Shown here piece after piece: positions 22,608 to 30,788 of a stretch of DNA of 48,614 nt (positions are counted from its first letter, which is position 1; the number at the start of each line of letters is the position of its first letter). The notes below the pieces were generated by a model, which worked only from the letters and a program-made list of their open reading frames with translations, was not told the DNA's origin and made no database searches. Position numbers and translations under genes: made by a program. Source of the DNA: Actinomycetota bacterium (GTDB lineage: Bacteria; Actinomycetota; Thermoleophilia; Gaiellales; Gaiellaceae). Location of the stretch: assembly GCA_005883955.1 (NCBI GenBank), contig VAXH01000061.1, positions 1 to 48,614 on the forward strand. The letters run 5' to 3'.

Positions 22608-23363
22608 ATGGTGTTGCGACAGTTTCTCTACCCGCCGGGGTCGTGCGCGAGCTATTTCTTCGGCTGCGGAACGCATCGCCAGTTCGCGGTCGTCGACCCG
22701 CACGTCGAGCTGGTCGACGATTACCTCGCCACGGCCGAGGCGATCGGCTCACCGATCACGGCCGTGTTCGAGACTCACGTACAGGCCGACCACGTCTCGG
22801 GCTTGCCGGCGCTCGTCGCCCGTAGCGGCGCGACGGCCTACCTCCCTGCCGGCGCCGGAGTCGAGTTCGAGCATGTCGCGCTCGCCGACGGCGACGTGGT
22901 CGAGCTCGGCAACACCGTCGTGACGGCGATCGCAACTCCGGGACACGCGCCCGCCCACCACGCCTATGCCGTCGCGGACCGGCGGCGTGGGACGGAGGAA
23001 CCCTGGCTCGTCTTCACCGGCGATTCGCTACTGATCGGCGACGTCGGGCGGCCCGACCTGCACGTCACCGGCGACGAGGGCGGGCAGGCTCGGCTGCTCC
23101 ACGAGAGCCTGCGGCGCCTGCTCGAGTTGCCCGACCACGTCGTCGTCTATCCCAGCCACTTCGGCGGCTCGGTCTGCGGCCGCGCGCTGTCCGGTAACCC
23201 GGTCTCGTCGGTCGGCTTTGAGCGCTCGCACAACGAGATGCTCGCGATCGACGACGCGGGCGCGTTCGCATCGGCGCTCCTGGCCGACGCGCCGCCCCGG
23301 CCGGCCGACCAGGACGAGATCGTCGCGGCCAATCGCTCCGGCCAGGTCGCAACGCGCGCATGA
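22608..23363 (+). CDS. MBL-fold hydrolase, persulfide-dioxygenase-like
   Basis: 251 residues, ATG behind GAAAGGAG. The metallo-beta-lactamase fold resembles the ETHE1/glyoxalase-II group: FETHVQADHVSGLPAL, TPGHAPAHHAY, FTGDSLLIGDVGRPDL, YPSHFGGSVCG. In ETHE1 the first motif is THxHADH; here the second His is Gln59 (H57, Q59, D61, H62), leaving the mononuclear iron or zinc site potentially changed. The ArsR-rhodanese gene lies 12 nt upstream and an MFS gene overlaps by 4 nt. The likely role is oxidation of glutathione- or other persulfides; the exact substrate is inferred. Confidence 0.82.
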   Translation: MVLRQFLYPPGSCASYFFGCGTHRQFAVVDPHVELVDDYLATAEAIGSPITAVFETHVQADHVSGLPALVARSGATAYLPAGAGVEFEHVALADGDVVELGNTVVTAIATPGHAPAHHAYAVADRRRGTEEPWLVFTGDSLLIGDVGRPDLHVTGDEGGQARLLHESLRRLLELPDHVVVYPSHFGGSVCGRALSGNPVSSVGFERSHNEMLAIDDAGAFASALLADAPPRPADQDEIVAANRSGQVATRA

Positions 23364-24637
23364 GCGCAGCGGTGCAGCTCGGCCTACGGGCCAATGCGCG
23401 CCAGTTCGCGCTCCTGGTCGCCTTGAACGCACTCGTCGGCGGGATGGTGGGGCTGGAGCGCAGCGTGCTGCCGCTGATCGGCAAGCTGGACTTCGGTCTC
23501 CGCTCGGCCTCGGCGATCCTCGCTTTTGTGGTCGCCTTCGGGGCGGCCAAGGCCGTTACGAACCTCGCGGCGGGCGCGCTCGCGGGACGCCTGGGGCGCA
23601 AGCGGCTGCTTGTCGCCGGCTGGGCAGTCGCCCTGCCGATTCCGCTGCTGATCGGGCTGGCGCCGTCGTGGTGGTGGATCGTCGCGGCAAACGTCTTCCT
23701 CGGCGTCAACCAGGGGCTCGCCTGGTCGATGACGGTGGTGATGAAGATCGACCTCGCCGGGCCGGCGCGGCGGGGTCTCGCGCTCGGGCTCAACGAGGCC
23801 GCCGGCTACCTCGGAGTCGCCGGCGCTGCGTTCGCGTCCGGTGCGCTGGCCGCCACCTACGCGCCGCGGACGGTCGTCTGGGTCGGCGCCGCGGCCCTCG
23901 CGATCGCGGGGTTGCTCGCGAGCGTCGTCTTCGTTCGCGACACCGGCCGGCACGTTCGGCTCGAGGAGGAGGGCGAGCCTGACGAGGCGGCGCCGTCGTT
24001 CGGCGCGGCCTTTGCCCGCGTCAGCTTCCGCGAGCCGGTCCTGCGCGCCTGCAGCCAGGCCGGTCTCGTGAACAACCTCAACGACGCTTTGGCGTGGGGC
24101 CTGGCACCGCTGTTTCTCGCCGCTCATGGCGCCGGTGTGCGGCGGATCGCGATCGTCGCGGCCGTCTATCCGGTCGTCTGGGGGGCCGGCCAGCTCGCGA
24201 CCGGATGGCTTTCCGACCACACGGGGCGCAAGCGGATGATCAGCGCCGGCATGCTCCTGCAGGCGGGAGCGCTGGGGCTGCTGGTCGCCGGCAACGGGTC
24301 GTTCACGGCGTCCTTGGCGGCCGCCGTGCTGCTCGGCGTGGGCACCGCCATGGTGTATCCGACTCTGCTCGCCGCCGTCTCCGACGTGGTGGGCCCCCGA
24401 GAGCGCGCGCGGGCGGTCGGCGTCTACCGCTTCTGGCGCGACTTCGGCTTCGTCGTCGGCGCACTGATCGCCGGCGTCGGCGCCGACGCGACCTCGTCGG
24501 CGACCGCGATCGTCATCGTCGCCGCGCTGACGGGCCTCAGTGGTCTCGCCGTCGCGGCCACCCCTTGGACGAGTCCCCACCACCCCGAAAGGAGAAAGCA
24601 TGCGCGCCATCGACTATCCCTGCGGACACCGGCTTGA
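23360..24637 (+). CDS. MFS transporter of the sulfur operon
   Basis: 425 residues, about 12 hydrophobic segments; motif A variants GALAGRLGRKRLLV and GWLSDHTGRKRMIS in both halves show a normal MFS duplication. The start ATG overlaps the MBL gene stop by 4 nt, so it belongs to the ArsR-controlled operon and may move a sulfur compound such as sulfite or thiosulfate, as in other rhodanese/persulfide-dioxygenase operons. The last 25 residues are basic and overlap the start of a short DUF1059-like gene, so the true C-terminus may have been altered by rearrangement. Confidence 0.87.
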   Translation: MSAAVQLGLRANARQFALLVALNALVGGMVGLERSVLPLIGKLDFGLRSASAILAFVVAFGAAKAVTNLAAGALAGRLGRKRLLVAGWAVALPIPLLIGLAPSWWWIVAANVFLGVNQGLAWSMTVVMKIDLAGPARRGLALGLNEAAGYLGVAGAAFASGALAATYAPRTVVWVGAAALAIAGLLASVVFVRDTGRHVRLEEEGEPDEAAPSFGAAFARVSFREPVLRACSQAGLVNNLNDALAWGLAPLFLAAHGAGVRRIAIVAAVYPVVWGAGQLATGWLSDHTGRKRMISAGMLLQAGALGLLVAGNGSFTASLAAAVLLGVGTAMVYPTLLAAVSDVVGPRERARAVGVYRFWRDFGFVVGALIAGVGADATSSATAIVIVAALTGLSGLAVAATPWTSPHHPERRKHARHRLSLRTPA

Positions 24638-24761
24638 AGGCGCCGACGGCGACGAGCTGCTGCGTCTGGCACGCGAGGCGCTCGGAGTTCGAGGACGACA
24701 GGCGCAAGGCGCAGAAGTTCGGCGCGGGACGACCTTGAAGGCTTACAAGCCAGGACGCTAG
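24600..24761 (+). pseudogene. Truncated DUF1059-family gene
   Basis: ATG at 24600 has GGAGAAAGC upstream and encodes MRAIDYPCGHRLEGADGDEL, the conserved start of DUF1059 proteins (small proteins of about 55-80 residues with CGH near the N-terminus). After about residue 28 similarity stops and a basic, non-family tail follows to residue 53. The gene start overlaps the end of the MFS gene. The loss coincides with the deleted regulator gene next door, so both were probably damaged together. Confidence 0.55.
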
Positions 24762-24774
24762 GTCGCGGCGTCGA

Positions 24775-25360
24775 GTAGCCTATCGCCCTGCTTGCGCCGA
24801 CGAGATTGCCTTTCCGCTCGTAGAGCATGAGCGCCTCCTGCGCCGCCGCGGGCGCCTCCGCCTTGCCGGCGGCGCGGAGGATCTCGGCCAGGTCAAGCCA
24901 GGTTCCGGCCGCGAGCTCGATGTAGTCGGTCCCAGACGCGATCTCCACCGCTTCGCGGACAAGCACCTCGGCTCGGTCGAAGTCGCCCCGCGCCGCGAAG
25001 ACCTTGGCGCGAACTGACCGCCAAACCGCCTCGTTGAGGCGGTCGTCGCTGGCTCCGAGCTCTTCGCTGATCTCGCTGTAGCGCTCGGCCTCCGACGAAC
25101 TTCTCGACGGTTCCGCCGTGGCGCTCCAGGATCGAGCGCAGCTCGGCGTGGTAGCGGCCCATCAGCTCGCGCAAGACTTCTGGATCCGTCGCCTCGCCGA
25201 GCGCCGTCGAGCCGACGAGGTCGCAGAAGACGACGGTGACGGTCTTTCGGACTCCGACGGGTGCCTCGGCCGCGAGCGGCGCGCCGCAGGCGCTGCAGAA
25301 ACGGGAGTCGGCCGGATTCTCGCGGCCGCACGACGGACAGATCACTCCAGAAGAGTCCAT
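24775..25360 (-). pseudogene. Adenylate-cyclase/ATPase regulator with the middle deleted
   Basis: From ATG 25360 the minus strand encodes a zinc ribbon (CPSCGRENPADSRFCSACG) and the start of a class III cyclase domain (KTVTVVFCDLVGSTALGEAT...LERHGGTVEKFVG). The metal-binding Asp of FCDLVGST is present. Immediately after EKFVG, near 25097, the frame changes and reads EAERYSEISEELGASDDRLNEAVW...IASGTDYIELAAGTWLDLAEIL...ALMLYERKGN, the TPR-like C-terminus of the same family. The remaining cyclase core, AAA ATPase and most of the TPR region, usually several hundred residues, are gone, and the final stop is lost too. Confidence 0.85.
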
Positions 25361-25399
25361 TACACCCCTGTCAGTTTCAACCGTGAAGCGTGCTCTCGC

Positions 25400-25429
25400 T
25401 TGCGCCGGTGAAGGCCGACCGAATATAAG
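25400..25429 (+). promoter_or_regulatory. Promoter of the molybdenum-hydroxylase operon
   Basis: TTGCGC (25400-25405), 18 bp, TATAAG (25424-25429), then six bases (ACAGCG) to ATG 25436. The spacing puts the transcription start at the ATG, so the first gene is probably translated from a leaderless mRNA. No Shine-Dalgarno is present. Confidence 0.6.
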
Positions 25430-25435
25430 ACAGCG

Positions 25436-26242
25436 ATGCTCCTGGCAAGCGTCGAGTACGCGTGTCCCGGCTCCGTCGACGAGGCGCTCTCGCTGCTCGC
25501 GGCGAATCCGAACGGCCGAGCGCTCGCCGGCGGGCAGACGCTCGTCAACGTCTTGAAGGCGCGAATAGCGGCGGCGGAACTGCTCGTCGACCTCAACGGC
25601 ATCCCCGGGTTCCGCGAGATCCGGGAGACGGACGGCGCCCTCGAGCTCGGCCCGATGGTCACCTACACGCAGCTTGCCCGGTCCGAGGAGGTGCTTCGTT
25701 CCCGGCCGATCCTCGCCGAGGTCGCGGCCCAGATCGCCGACGTGCAAGTGCGCAACCGCGGCACCCTCGGCGGCAACCTCTGCTCCAGCGACCCGACGAA
25801 CCATCTGCCGCCGGTGCTCGTCGCGGTCGGTGCCACGATGACGATCGCAGGCGCGTCTGGCACGCGGACGGTGCCTGCCGAGGAGTTCTTTCTCGGCGTC
25901 TACCTGACGGCGGTCGGCCCCGGTGAGCTGCTGACCGGGATCTCCGTTCCGCGCCGGCAGGCGGGCGACGGCTTCGCCTCGGTGACGATCGGCGCCGACG
26001 GGACCTGCATCGCGAACGCAGCCGCGAGCGTGAACGGCGGCGTGCGCGTGGCGCTCGGCTGCGTCTCGGCCAAGCCGGTGCTGCTCGAGGTGCCGTCGGC
26101 CGACGAGGAATCGGTTCGCTCGGCCGTCGCCGGCGCGCAACTCGACCCGCCTTCTGACATCCACGCTCCGGCCGCCTACCGCCGCCAGCTTGCGGGCGTC
26201 CTGGCGGCGCGCGCCCTCCGGCAAGCGAGCGGAGCCGCATGA
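25436..26242 (+). CDS. Molybdenum hydroxylase FAD-binding (medium, CoxM-like) subunit
   Basis: 268 residues. FAD-binding PCMH-type domain with ALAGGQTLVNVLKARI (about 32-47) and DVQVRNRGTLGGNLCSSDPTNHLP (about 103-126), the two pyrophosphate-binding loops of the xanthine-oxidase family; the C-terminal CO_deh_flav_C region follows from about 165. It passes electrons from the molybdenum site and iron-sulfur clusters to its acceptor. It is the first gene of the operon. A 29-codon cassette, not the small subunit, directly follows, overlapping its stop. Confidence 0.93.
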   Translation: MLLASVEYACPGSVDEALSLLAANPNGRALAGGQTLVNVLKARIAAAELLVDLNGIPGFREIRETDGALELGPMVTYTQLARSEEVLRSRPILAEVAAQIADVQVRNRGTLGGNLCSSDPTNHLPPVLVAVGATMTIAGASGTRTVPAEEFFLGVYLTAVGPGELLTGISVPRRQAGDGFASVTIGADGTCIANAAASVNGGVRVALGCVSAKPVLLEVPSADEESVRSAVAGAQLDPPSDIHAPAAYRRQLAGVLAARALRQASGAA

Positions 26243-26331
26243 ACATGCTGCGCGTCCAGTTTGGTTGGAGAACTCAAGTCGGAATTCGCCTCACGGTCCA
26301 CCGAACCGCTGACGAGGTTGACCTATGAGCG
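26236..26331 (+). repeat. Junction cassette, copy A
   Basis: About 95 bp, 79% identical over 90 bp to the complement of 44230-44325. Conserved blocks include CGCGTCCAGTTTGG, ATTCGCCTC and ACGAGGTTG. It exactly fills the 82-nt space between the FAD and iron-sulfur subunit genes. GTTTGGT(T)GGA and TCCACCGAAC could pair as a 10-bp RNA stem with one bulge; in copy B only part of the stem is kept. Confidence 0.85.
26239..26328 (+). CDS. 29-codon ORF of the junction cassette, copy A
   Basis: ATG at 26239 lies inside the stop of the FAD-subunit gene (ATGA), and the TGA at 26326 overlaps the ATG of the iron-sulfur subunit gene (ATGA). The peptide begins [11 protein letters not shown] and continues [15 protein letters not shown] second copy at 44233-44322 encodes [11 protein letters not shown] and VGIRLGVQRTAHEV: 20 of 29 residues agree. 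I know no family. Differences between copies are spread evenly over codon positions, which does not favour protein selection, so translation is possible but unproven. GAGG seven bases before the downstream ATG can serve as its ribosome site. Confidence 0.45.
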   Translation: MNMLRVQFGWRTQVGIRLTVHRTADEVDL

Positions 26332-26807
26332 CGCCGGTCGCGCAGAAGACGATCAGCGTCGAGGTCAACGGCACGACCTACGAGCGCGACGTCGAAGCCC
26401 GCCGCCTGCTGGTCCACTTCCTTCGCGACGACCTCGACCTGACCGGCACGCACGTCGGCTGCGACACCGGCAACTGCGGGGCCTGCTCGGTGATCGTCGA
26501 CGGGACGCTGCTCAAGAGCTGCATGATGCTGGCGATCCAAGCCGACGGCGCCTCGATCGAGACCGTCGAAGGCCTCGGCACCGACGGCGAGCTGAGCTCT
26601 CTGCAGCAGGCGTTCAGTGAGCACCACGCGCTCCAGTGCGGCTACTGCACGCCGGGAATGCTGATGAGCGCGAAGGCGCTGCTCGACGAGAATCCCGAGC
26701 CGACCGAGGGCGAGATCCGCCGGGCGATCCAGGGCAACATCTGCCGCTGCACCGGTTACGTCAACATCGTCGAGGCGATCTCGGCGGCGGCGGAGGCAAG
26801 CACGTGA
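26325..26807 (+). CDS. Molybdenum hydroxylase [2Fe-2S] (small, CoxS-like) subunit
   Basis: 160 residues. Plant-type ferredoxin domain with C46, C51, C54 and C66 ([12 protein letters not shown]), then the helical [2Fe-2S] domain with C105, C108, C140 and C142 (QCGYCTPGM...NICRCTGY): all eight ligands are present. It links the molybdenum site to FAD. The start ATG overlaps the cassette ORF stop. The stop overlaps the GTG start of the large subunit by 4 nt. Size is normal for the family. Confidence 0.95.
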   Translation: MSAPVAQKTISVEVNGTTYERDVEARRLLVHFLRDDLDLTGTHVGCDTGNCGACSVIVDGTLLKSCMMLAIQADGASIETVEGLGTDGELSSLQQAFSEHHALQCGYCTPGMLMSAKALLDENPEPTEGEIRRAIQGNICRCTGYVNIVEAISAAAEAST

Positions 26808-29287
26808 CCGAGACCGCCGCGCCCACCAGCGCCATCGTCGTCGAGGAGCAGGAGACGCGGCCCGGGTTCATCGGGACAAACATCCCGCGCAAAGAGGACC
26901 GGCGGCTCGTCCAGGGCGAGGGCGTCTTCTTCGACGACGTCAAGCGGCACGGGATGGGCTTCGTCCACTTCGTCCGCGCGCCCTACGCGCACGCCAAGAT
27001 CGTCTCGGTCGACGTCTCGCGCGCGCTCGAGCTCAAGGACGTCTACGGGACGCTGACCGGGGACGAAGTCGCGATCCTGACCGATCCCTTCTTCGAGATG
27101 TCGGTACCGCCCGGGAGCGAGATCAAGGACTACGCGCTCGCGGTCGGCAAGACGCGCTTCGTCGGCGAGCCGGTGGTGGCGGTCGTCGCGGCGACCCGCG
27201 AGCTCGCGCGCGACGCAGCCGAGCTGGTCGAGGTGGAGTACGAGCCGCTCGAGCCGCTGGTCGACGCCCGCGCGGCCCTCGAACCAGAGGCGCCGATCCT
27301 GCACGAGGACGCCGGCTCCAACCTCGTCTGGGAAGGCGTGTTCGATTGGGGTGACTGGGAGGGTTGTGTCGCCGAGGCCGACCGGATCGTCCGGATCAAG
27401 GAGCTCCACTTCGACCGCTTCTCCTCGACGCCGCTCGAGTGCTCAGGCTGCCTCGTCGAGTTCAACCGCGGCACGGGGCAGTGGACGATGTACTGCAACC
27501 ACCAGATGCCGGGCATCGGTGCGATCTGGATGGCGCCGGCGCTACGGGTCGGAACAGACAAGCTCCGCTTCGTGACCCAGGACATCGGCGGCGCTTTTGG
27601 TAACAAGATCTGCCTCCATCCCTACTTCGTCGCCTGCTGCCTGCTCGCGCGCAAGCTGAACCGGCCCGTCCAGTGGACGGAATGGCGGACCGACCAGCAC
27701 ACGGCGAACGCACACGGGAACGAGCGCTGGTTCGAGGACACCGAGGTCGCCGTCAAGGCCGACGGAACGCTGCTCGGCTTCAAGACGAGCGCGATCGACG
27801 ACTGCGGCGCCTTCCCCCGTTACGAGCCCCTCGGCTGCATCATCTGGGCGCAGGTCACGCCAGGCTGCTACCGCTGGCAGAACATCCACGTCGACTTCAC
27901 CCAGGTGGCGACCAACAAGTCGCCGGTCTCGCCGAACCGCGGCTACTCGCGGATGCAGCACCTCTGGTTCACGGAGCGCGTGATCGACATCGTCGCCCAC
28001 GAGCTCGGACTCGATCCAGTCGAGGTCCGGAAGCGAAACTACGTCAAGGAGGATGAGTTCCCGTGGACGACGCCGAACGGCTGCATCTACGACTCCGGCG
28101 ATTACGCGCGGTGCCTCGACATCGCGCTCGAGCTGATCGGTTACGACGGGATCGAGGAGCGCCGCGAAGACGCAGAAAACCGGGGCAAGCTGCTCGGGGT
28201 TGGGATCGGCTCGACGCTCGACTCGGGGACGAACAACTTCGGCCAGTCCATGCTCCTGAATCCCGACCTTCAGTTTTCCGGCAACAACGAGGTGGCGACG
28301 GTCAAGCTCGACATCTTCGGCGAGGTTGTGGTCACCCTCGGCACGGTCCCGCAGGGACAGGGGCACGAAACGACGGCTGCCCAGGTCGTCGCGGACGCGC
28401 TGGGCATCACGCCTGACGAGGTCACGGTGCGTCCGGGGCACGACACCTACTGGAACTCGCACGCCGGCTTCTCCGGGACCTATGCGAGCCAGTTCGCGGT
28501 CACCGGCCTCGGCGCGGTCAAGGGCGCCGTCGACCAGCTCGCCGGGGAGATCCGGACGATCGCCGCCGCGGTTCTCGGCGGCGTTCCGGAAGAAGCGGTC
28601 GTGCTCGAGGGTGGTTTCGCGAAGCTGCGCGCCAACCCGGAAGCGGCCATCCCGTTCATGGGAATCGGCGCGATCGTGAACGCGAACAATGCGGTCCTTC
28701 CGGAAGAGGTCCGCGACGTGACGCTCAACTGCCGCTACGTCTACGTGCCGCCGTTCGAGGTGCCGGACACGGAGCGCAAGTACGGCAACCTGACGCTGAC
28801 GTACGCGACCCAGATCCACGTCTGCGTGCTCGAGGTCGATCCCGAGACCGGCGCCTACGAGATCGTCGACTACGCGGCGGTCGACGATTGCGGCAACCGG
28901 ATCCACCCGCAGATCGTCGAGGGCCAGGTGCACGGCGCGACTGCGCAGGCGCTCGGCGCGGCGACGCACGAGACCTTCACCTACGACGAGCAGGGAAACC
29001 TGCTGACGCCGAACTTCTACGACTACCACGTACCGCACGCGCTCGACATGCCGCCGATCAAGACCGGCTACATCGAGTCCCCGTCTCCGTTCACTTCGCT
29101 CGGCGCCAAGGGAATGGGCGAGGGCGGCGGCGCGGGGATCCATGCCGTGTGCGCGGCCTTGCAGGATGCGCTGCGACCGGTCGGGAACCCGATCGTCCAC
29201 GAGTCGTGCAACCCTCCGCATCGCGTCTGGGAGCTGATCTCGAACCCGGAGGAATCGCGCGGCCGGGTCGCGGTGGAGTCGCGGTGA
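26804..29287 (+). CDS. Molybdenum hydroxylase large subunit (CoxL/XdhB-like), atypical active site
   Basis: 827 residues from GTG 26804 (overlapping the small-subunit stop). It has the Ald_Xan_dh_C and MoCoBD domains of the xanthine-dehydrogenase superfamily: [32 protein letters not shown] (MCD binding) and the catalytic-base Glu about residue 773 in [12 protein letters not shown]. Form I CO dehydrogenases have AYxCSFR and form II AYRGAGR at the active-site loop; here it is [10 protein letters not shown] (about 376-385). It is therefore not a CO dehydrogenase of the known type and probably hydroxylates an organic, perhaps N-heterocyclic or aldehyde, substrate. No cofactor-insertion chaperone is in the window. 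Confidence 0.9.
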   Translation: MTETAAPTSAIVVEEQETRPGFIGTNIPRKEDRRLVQGEGVFFDDVKRHGMGFVHFVRAPYAHAKIVSVDVSRALELKDVYGTLTGDEVAILTDPFFEMSVPPGSEIKDYALAVGKTRFVGEPVVAVVAATRELARDAAELVEVEYEPLEPLVDARAALEPEAPILHEDAGSNLVWEGVFDWGDWEGCVAEADRIVRIKELHFDRFSSTPLECSGCLVEFNRGTGQWTMYCNHQMPGIGAIWMAPALRVGTDKLRFVTQDIGGAFGNKICLHPYFVACCLLARKLNRPVQWTEWRTDQHTANAHGNERWFEDTEVAVKADGTLLGFKTSAIDDCGAFPRYEPLGCIIWAQVTPGCYRWQNIHVDFTQVATNKSPVSPNRGYSRMQHLWFTERVIDIVAHELGLDPVEVRKRNYVKEDEFPWTTPNGCIYDSGDYARCLDIALELIGYDGIEERREDAENRGKLLGVGIGSTLDSGTNNFGQSMLLNPDLQFSGNNEVATVKLDIFGEVVVTLGTVPQGQGHETTAAQVVADALGITPDEVTVRPGHDTYWNSHAGFSGTYASQFAVTGLGAVKGAVDQLAGEIRTIAAAVLGGVPEEAVVLEGGFAKLRANPEAAIPFMGIGAIVNANNAVLPEEVRDVTLNCRYVYVPPFEVPDTERKYGNLTLTYATQIHVCVLEVDPETGAYEIVDYAAVDDCGNRIHPQIVEGQVHGATAQALGAATHETFTYDEQGNLLTPNFYDYHVPHALDMPPIKTGYIESPSPFTSLGAKGMGEGGGAGIHAVCAALQDALRPVGNPIVHESCNPPHRVWELISNPEESRGRVAVESR

Positions 29288-29742
29288 AGGTCACCGGCCA
29301 GCGGACGTTCGACACGCCGCAGCAGACCGTTTGGGAGGTGTTGAACGACCCGTCGCGGCTGGCCAAGACGATCCCCGGCGTCGAGAGCTTCGAGGTCGAG
29401 GACGAACGGCATTGGCATGCCAACTGCAACATCCCGCTCGGCCTCGGCAGCCTCAAGATGCGGATCAGGTTCGAGAAGACCGAGGAGCGGCCGATCGAGT
29501 ACGCCAGCCTCAAGGCCAAGGGCGACGGCGTCGGCGAGATCATGAGCATGCAGACGCAGTTCCAGCTGTCGGCGTCCGGGTCCGAGACACAGATGCACTG
29601 GGAGGCCGACGTCTCGATCGCCGGACCGGTGGGATCGATGGGCCAGCGCGTGCTGCAGCCGATCGTCCAGCAGCAGGTCGCCAACGTCCTCGACGCGCTC
29701 GACAAGCAGGTGCAGGAGGCGGCCCGGGCCGGTTCGACTTGA
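29284..29742 (+). CDS. CoxG-family (SRPBCC fold) accessory protein
   Basis: 152 residues from GTG 29284, overlapping the large-subunit stop. [37 protein letters not shown] is the standard CoxG opening; the rest is one START/SRPBCC-like domain. CoxG proteins are associated with molybdenum hydroxylases and in some systems tether the enzyme to the membrane; here there is no C-terminal membrane segment. Its stop overlaps the TTG start of the next gene (TTGA). Confidence 0.9.
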   Translation: MKVTGQRTFDTPQQTVWEVLNDPSRLAKTIPGVESFEVEDERHWHANCNIPLGLGSLKMRIRFEKTEERPIEYASLKAKGDGVGEIMSMQTQFQLSASGSETQMHWEADVSIAGPVGSMGQRVLQPIVQQQVANVLDALDKQVQEAARAGST

Positions 29743-30788
29743 GTCCGCCTTTCCGAGTCGGCGTCATGCAGCTGACGATGGAGCCGCTCGAGGAGATGCT
29801 CGCCTCCGCGCGCGTGATGGACGAGGCCGGCGTCGACACGATTTGGCTCGCCGAGGCCTACCCCTGGTGGCGCAAGCACGGGATGGAAGCCCGCTCATCG
29901 ACCGTCGTTTCGGCGCTGATGGCCCGCCAGACCGAGCGGCTGGCGATCGGCTGGGGGATCATCTCGCCGTTCACGCGCCATCCCGTGCAGGTGGCAATGG
30001 ACGCGCGCGTCGTCCAGGAAGCTGCGGGCCCCGACCGCTTCTTGCTCGGCTTCGGCACCTCGAAGATCTTCCTCAACAACGCCCGGCTCGCCACCAAGAA
30101 GACGCTGGGGCCGATGCGGGAAGCTGTCGAGATTGTTCGCGGCATCCTCCACGGGGAGGCGTTCGAGTACGAGGGAGAGACGTTCTCGGCCTCGGTCCCG
30201 GCGCTCGCACCCGAGGCTGAGAGCCCGCGCGGAGCGCCGCCCCTCTACGTCGCCGCGACGGCGCCGAAGATGCAGATGCTGGCGGGGGAGATCGCCGACG
30301 GCCTGCTGACGCCGTCGATCACGACGCCGGATTACGTGCGCTGGACGCTCGGCAACGTGCAGGAAGTCGGCCGCGACCCGCAGACGATCGACATCGGCTG
30401 CACCGTGATCGCATCGATCCACGAGTCGGATCGCGACGCCGGCCGCGACGGCGCTCGGGAGATCGGCGGCATGTATCTGGCGAACAAGTTCCAGAACATC
30501 AAGGGCGCGGCGGACGCGCTGCTCGAGTCCGCCGAGATCGAGATGGACGAGCTGGCGCCGGTCGCCGAGGCGATGGAACGAGGCGGCCGGCTCGCCGCAA
30601 AAGAACAGGTGTCGGACACCCTGCTCGACCGTTGCAAGCCGATCGCCGGGACGCCCGAGGACTGCATCGCCGCGATCGGCGAGTACCGCGAGGCGGGTTG
30701 CACACACGTCATGCTCGAGCTGTGGGGAGCGGACCGGCACGAGCAGATCCGGCTCTTCGGCGAAGAAGTGCTGCCGGAGTTCCGCTGA
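29739..30788 (+). CDS. LLM-class flavin oxidoreductase, probably F420-dependent
   Basis: 349 residues from TTG 29739, which overlaps the CoxG stop; ATG 29766 is an alternative. Luciferase-like barrel: MDEAGVDTIWLAEAYPWW, ERLAIGWGIISPFTRHP, DRFLLGFGTS, PPLYVAATAPKMQMLAGEIADG, AGTPEDCIAAIGEYREAG. This matches the F420-dependent oxidoreductase / methylene-H4MPT-reductase branch of LLM proteins, common in Actinomycetota. In this operon it may reduce or oxygenate the hydroxylated ring or intermediate; the reaction is inferred. Confidence 0.88.
   Translation: MSPPFRVGVMQLTMEPLEEMLASARVMDEAGVDTIWLAEAYPWWRKHGMEARSSTVVSALMARQTERLAIGWGIISPFTRHPVQVAMDARVVQEAAGPDRFLLGFGTSKIFLNNARLATKKTLGPMREAVEIVRGILHGEAFEYEGETFSASVPALAPEAESPRGAPPLYVAATAPKMQMLAGEIADGLLTPSITTPDYVRWTLGNVQEVGRDPQTIDIGCTVIASIHESDRDAGRDGAREIGGMYLANKFQNIKGAADALLESAEIEMDELAPVAEAMERGGRLAAKEQVSDTLLDRCKPIAGTPEDCIAAIGEYREAGCTHVMLELWGADRHEQIRLFGEEVLPEFR

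Noticed and set aside
26261-26328. Alternative frame of the junction cassette (reads VGEL..S.FAS.S.EPLTRL)
   Set aside because: It is also conserved between copies, but its start and stop do not line up with neighbouring genes and it runs into the next gene out of frame; kept only as a reason to doubt coding in any frame.
26804-29287. Calling the large subunit an aerobic CO dehydrogenase
   Set aside because: Neither the AYxCSFR nor the AYRGAGR loop is present, and the operon content points to organic substrates.
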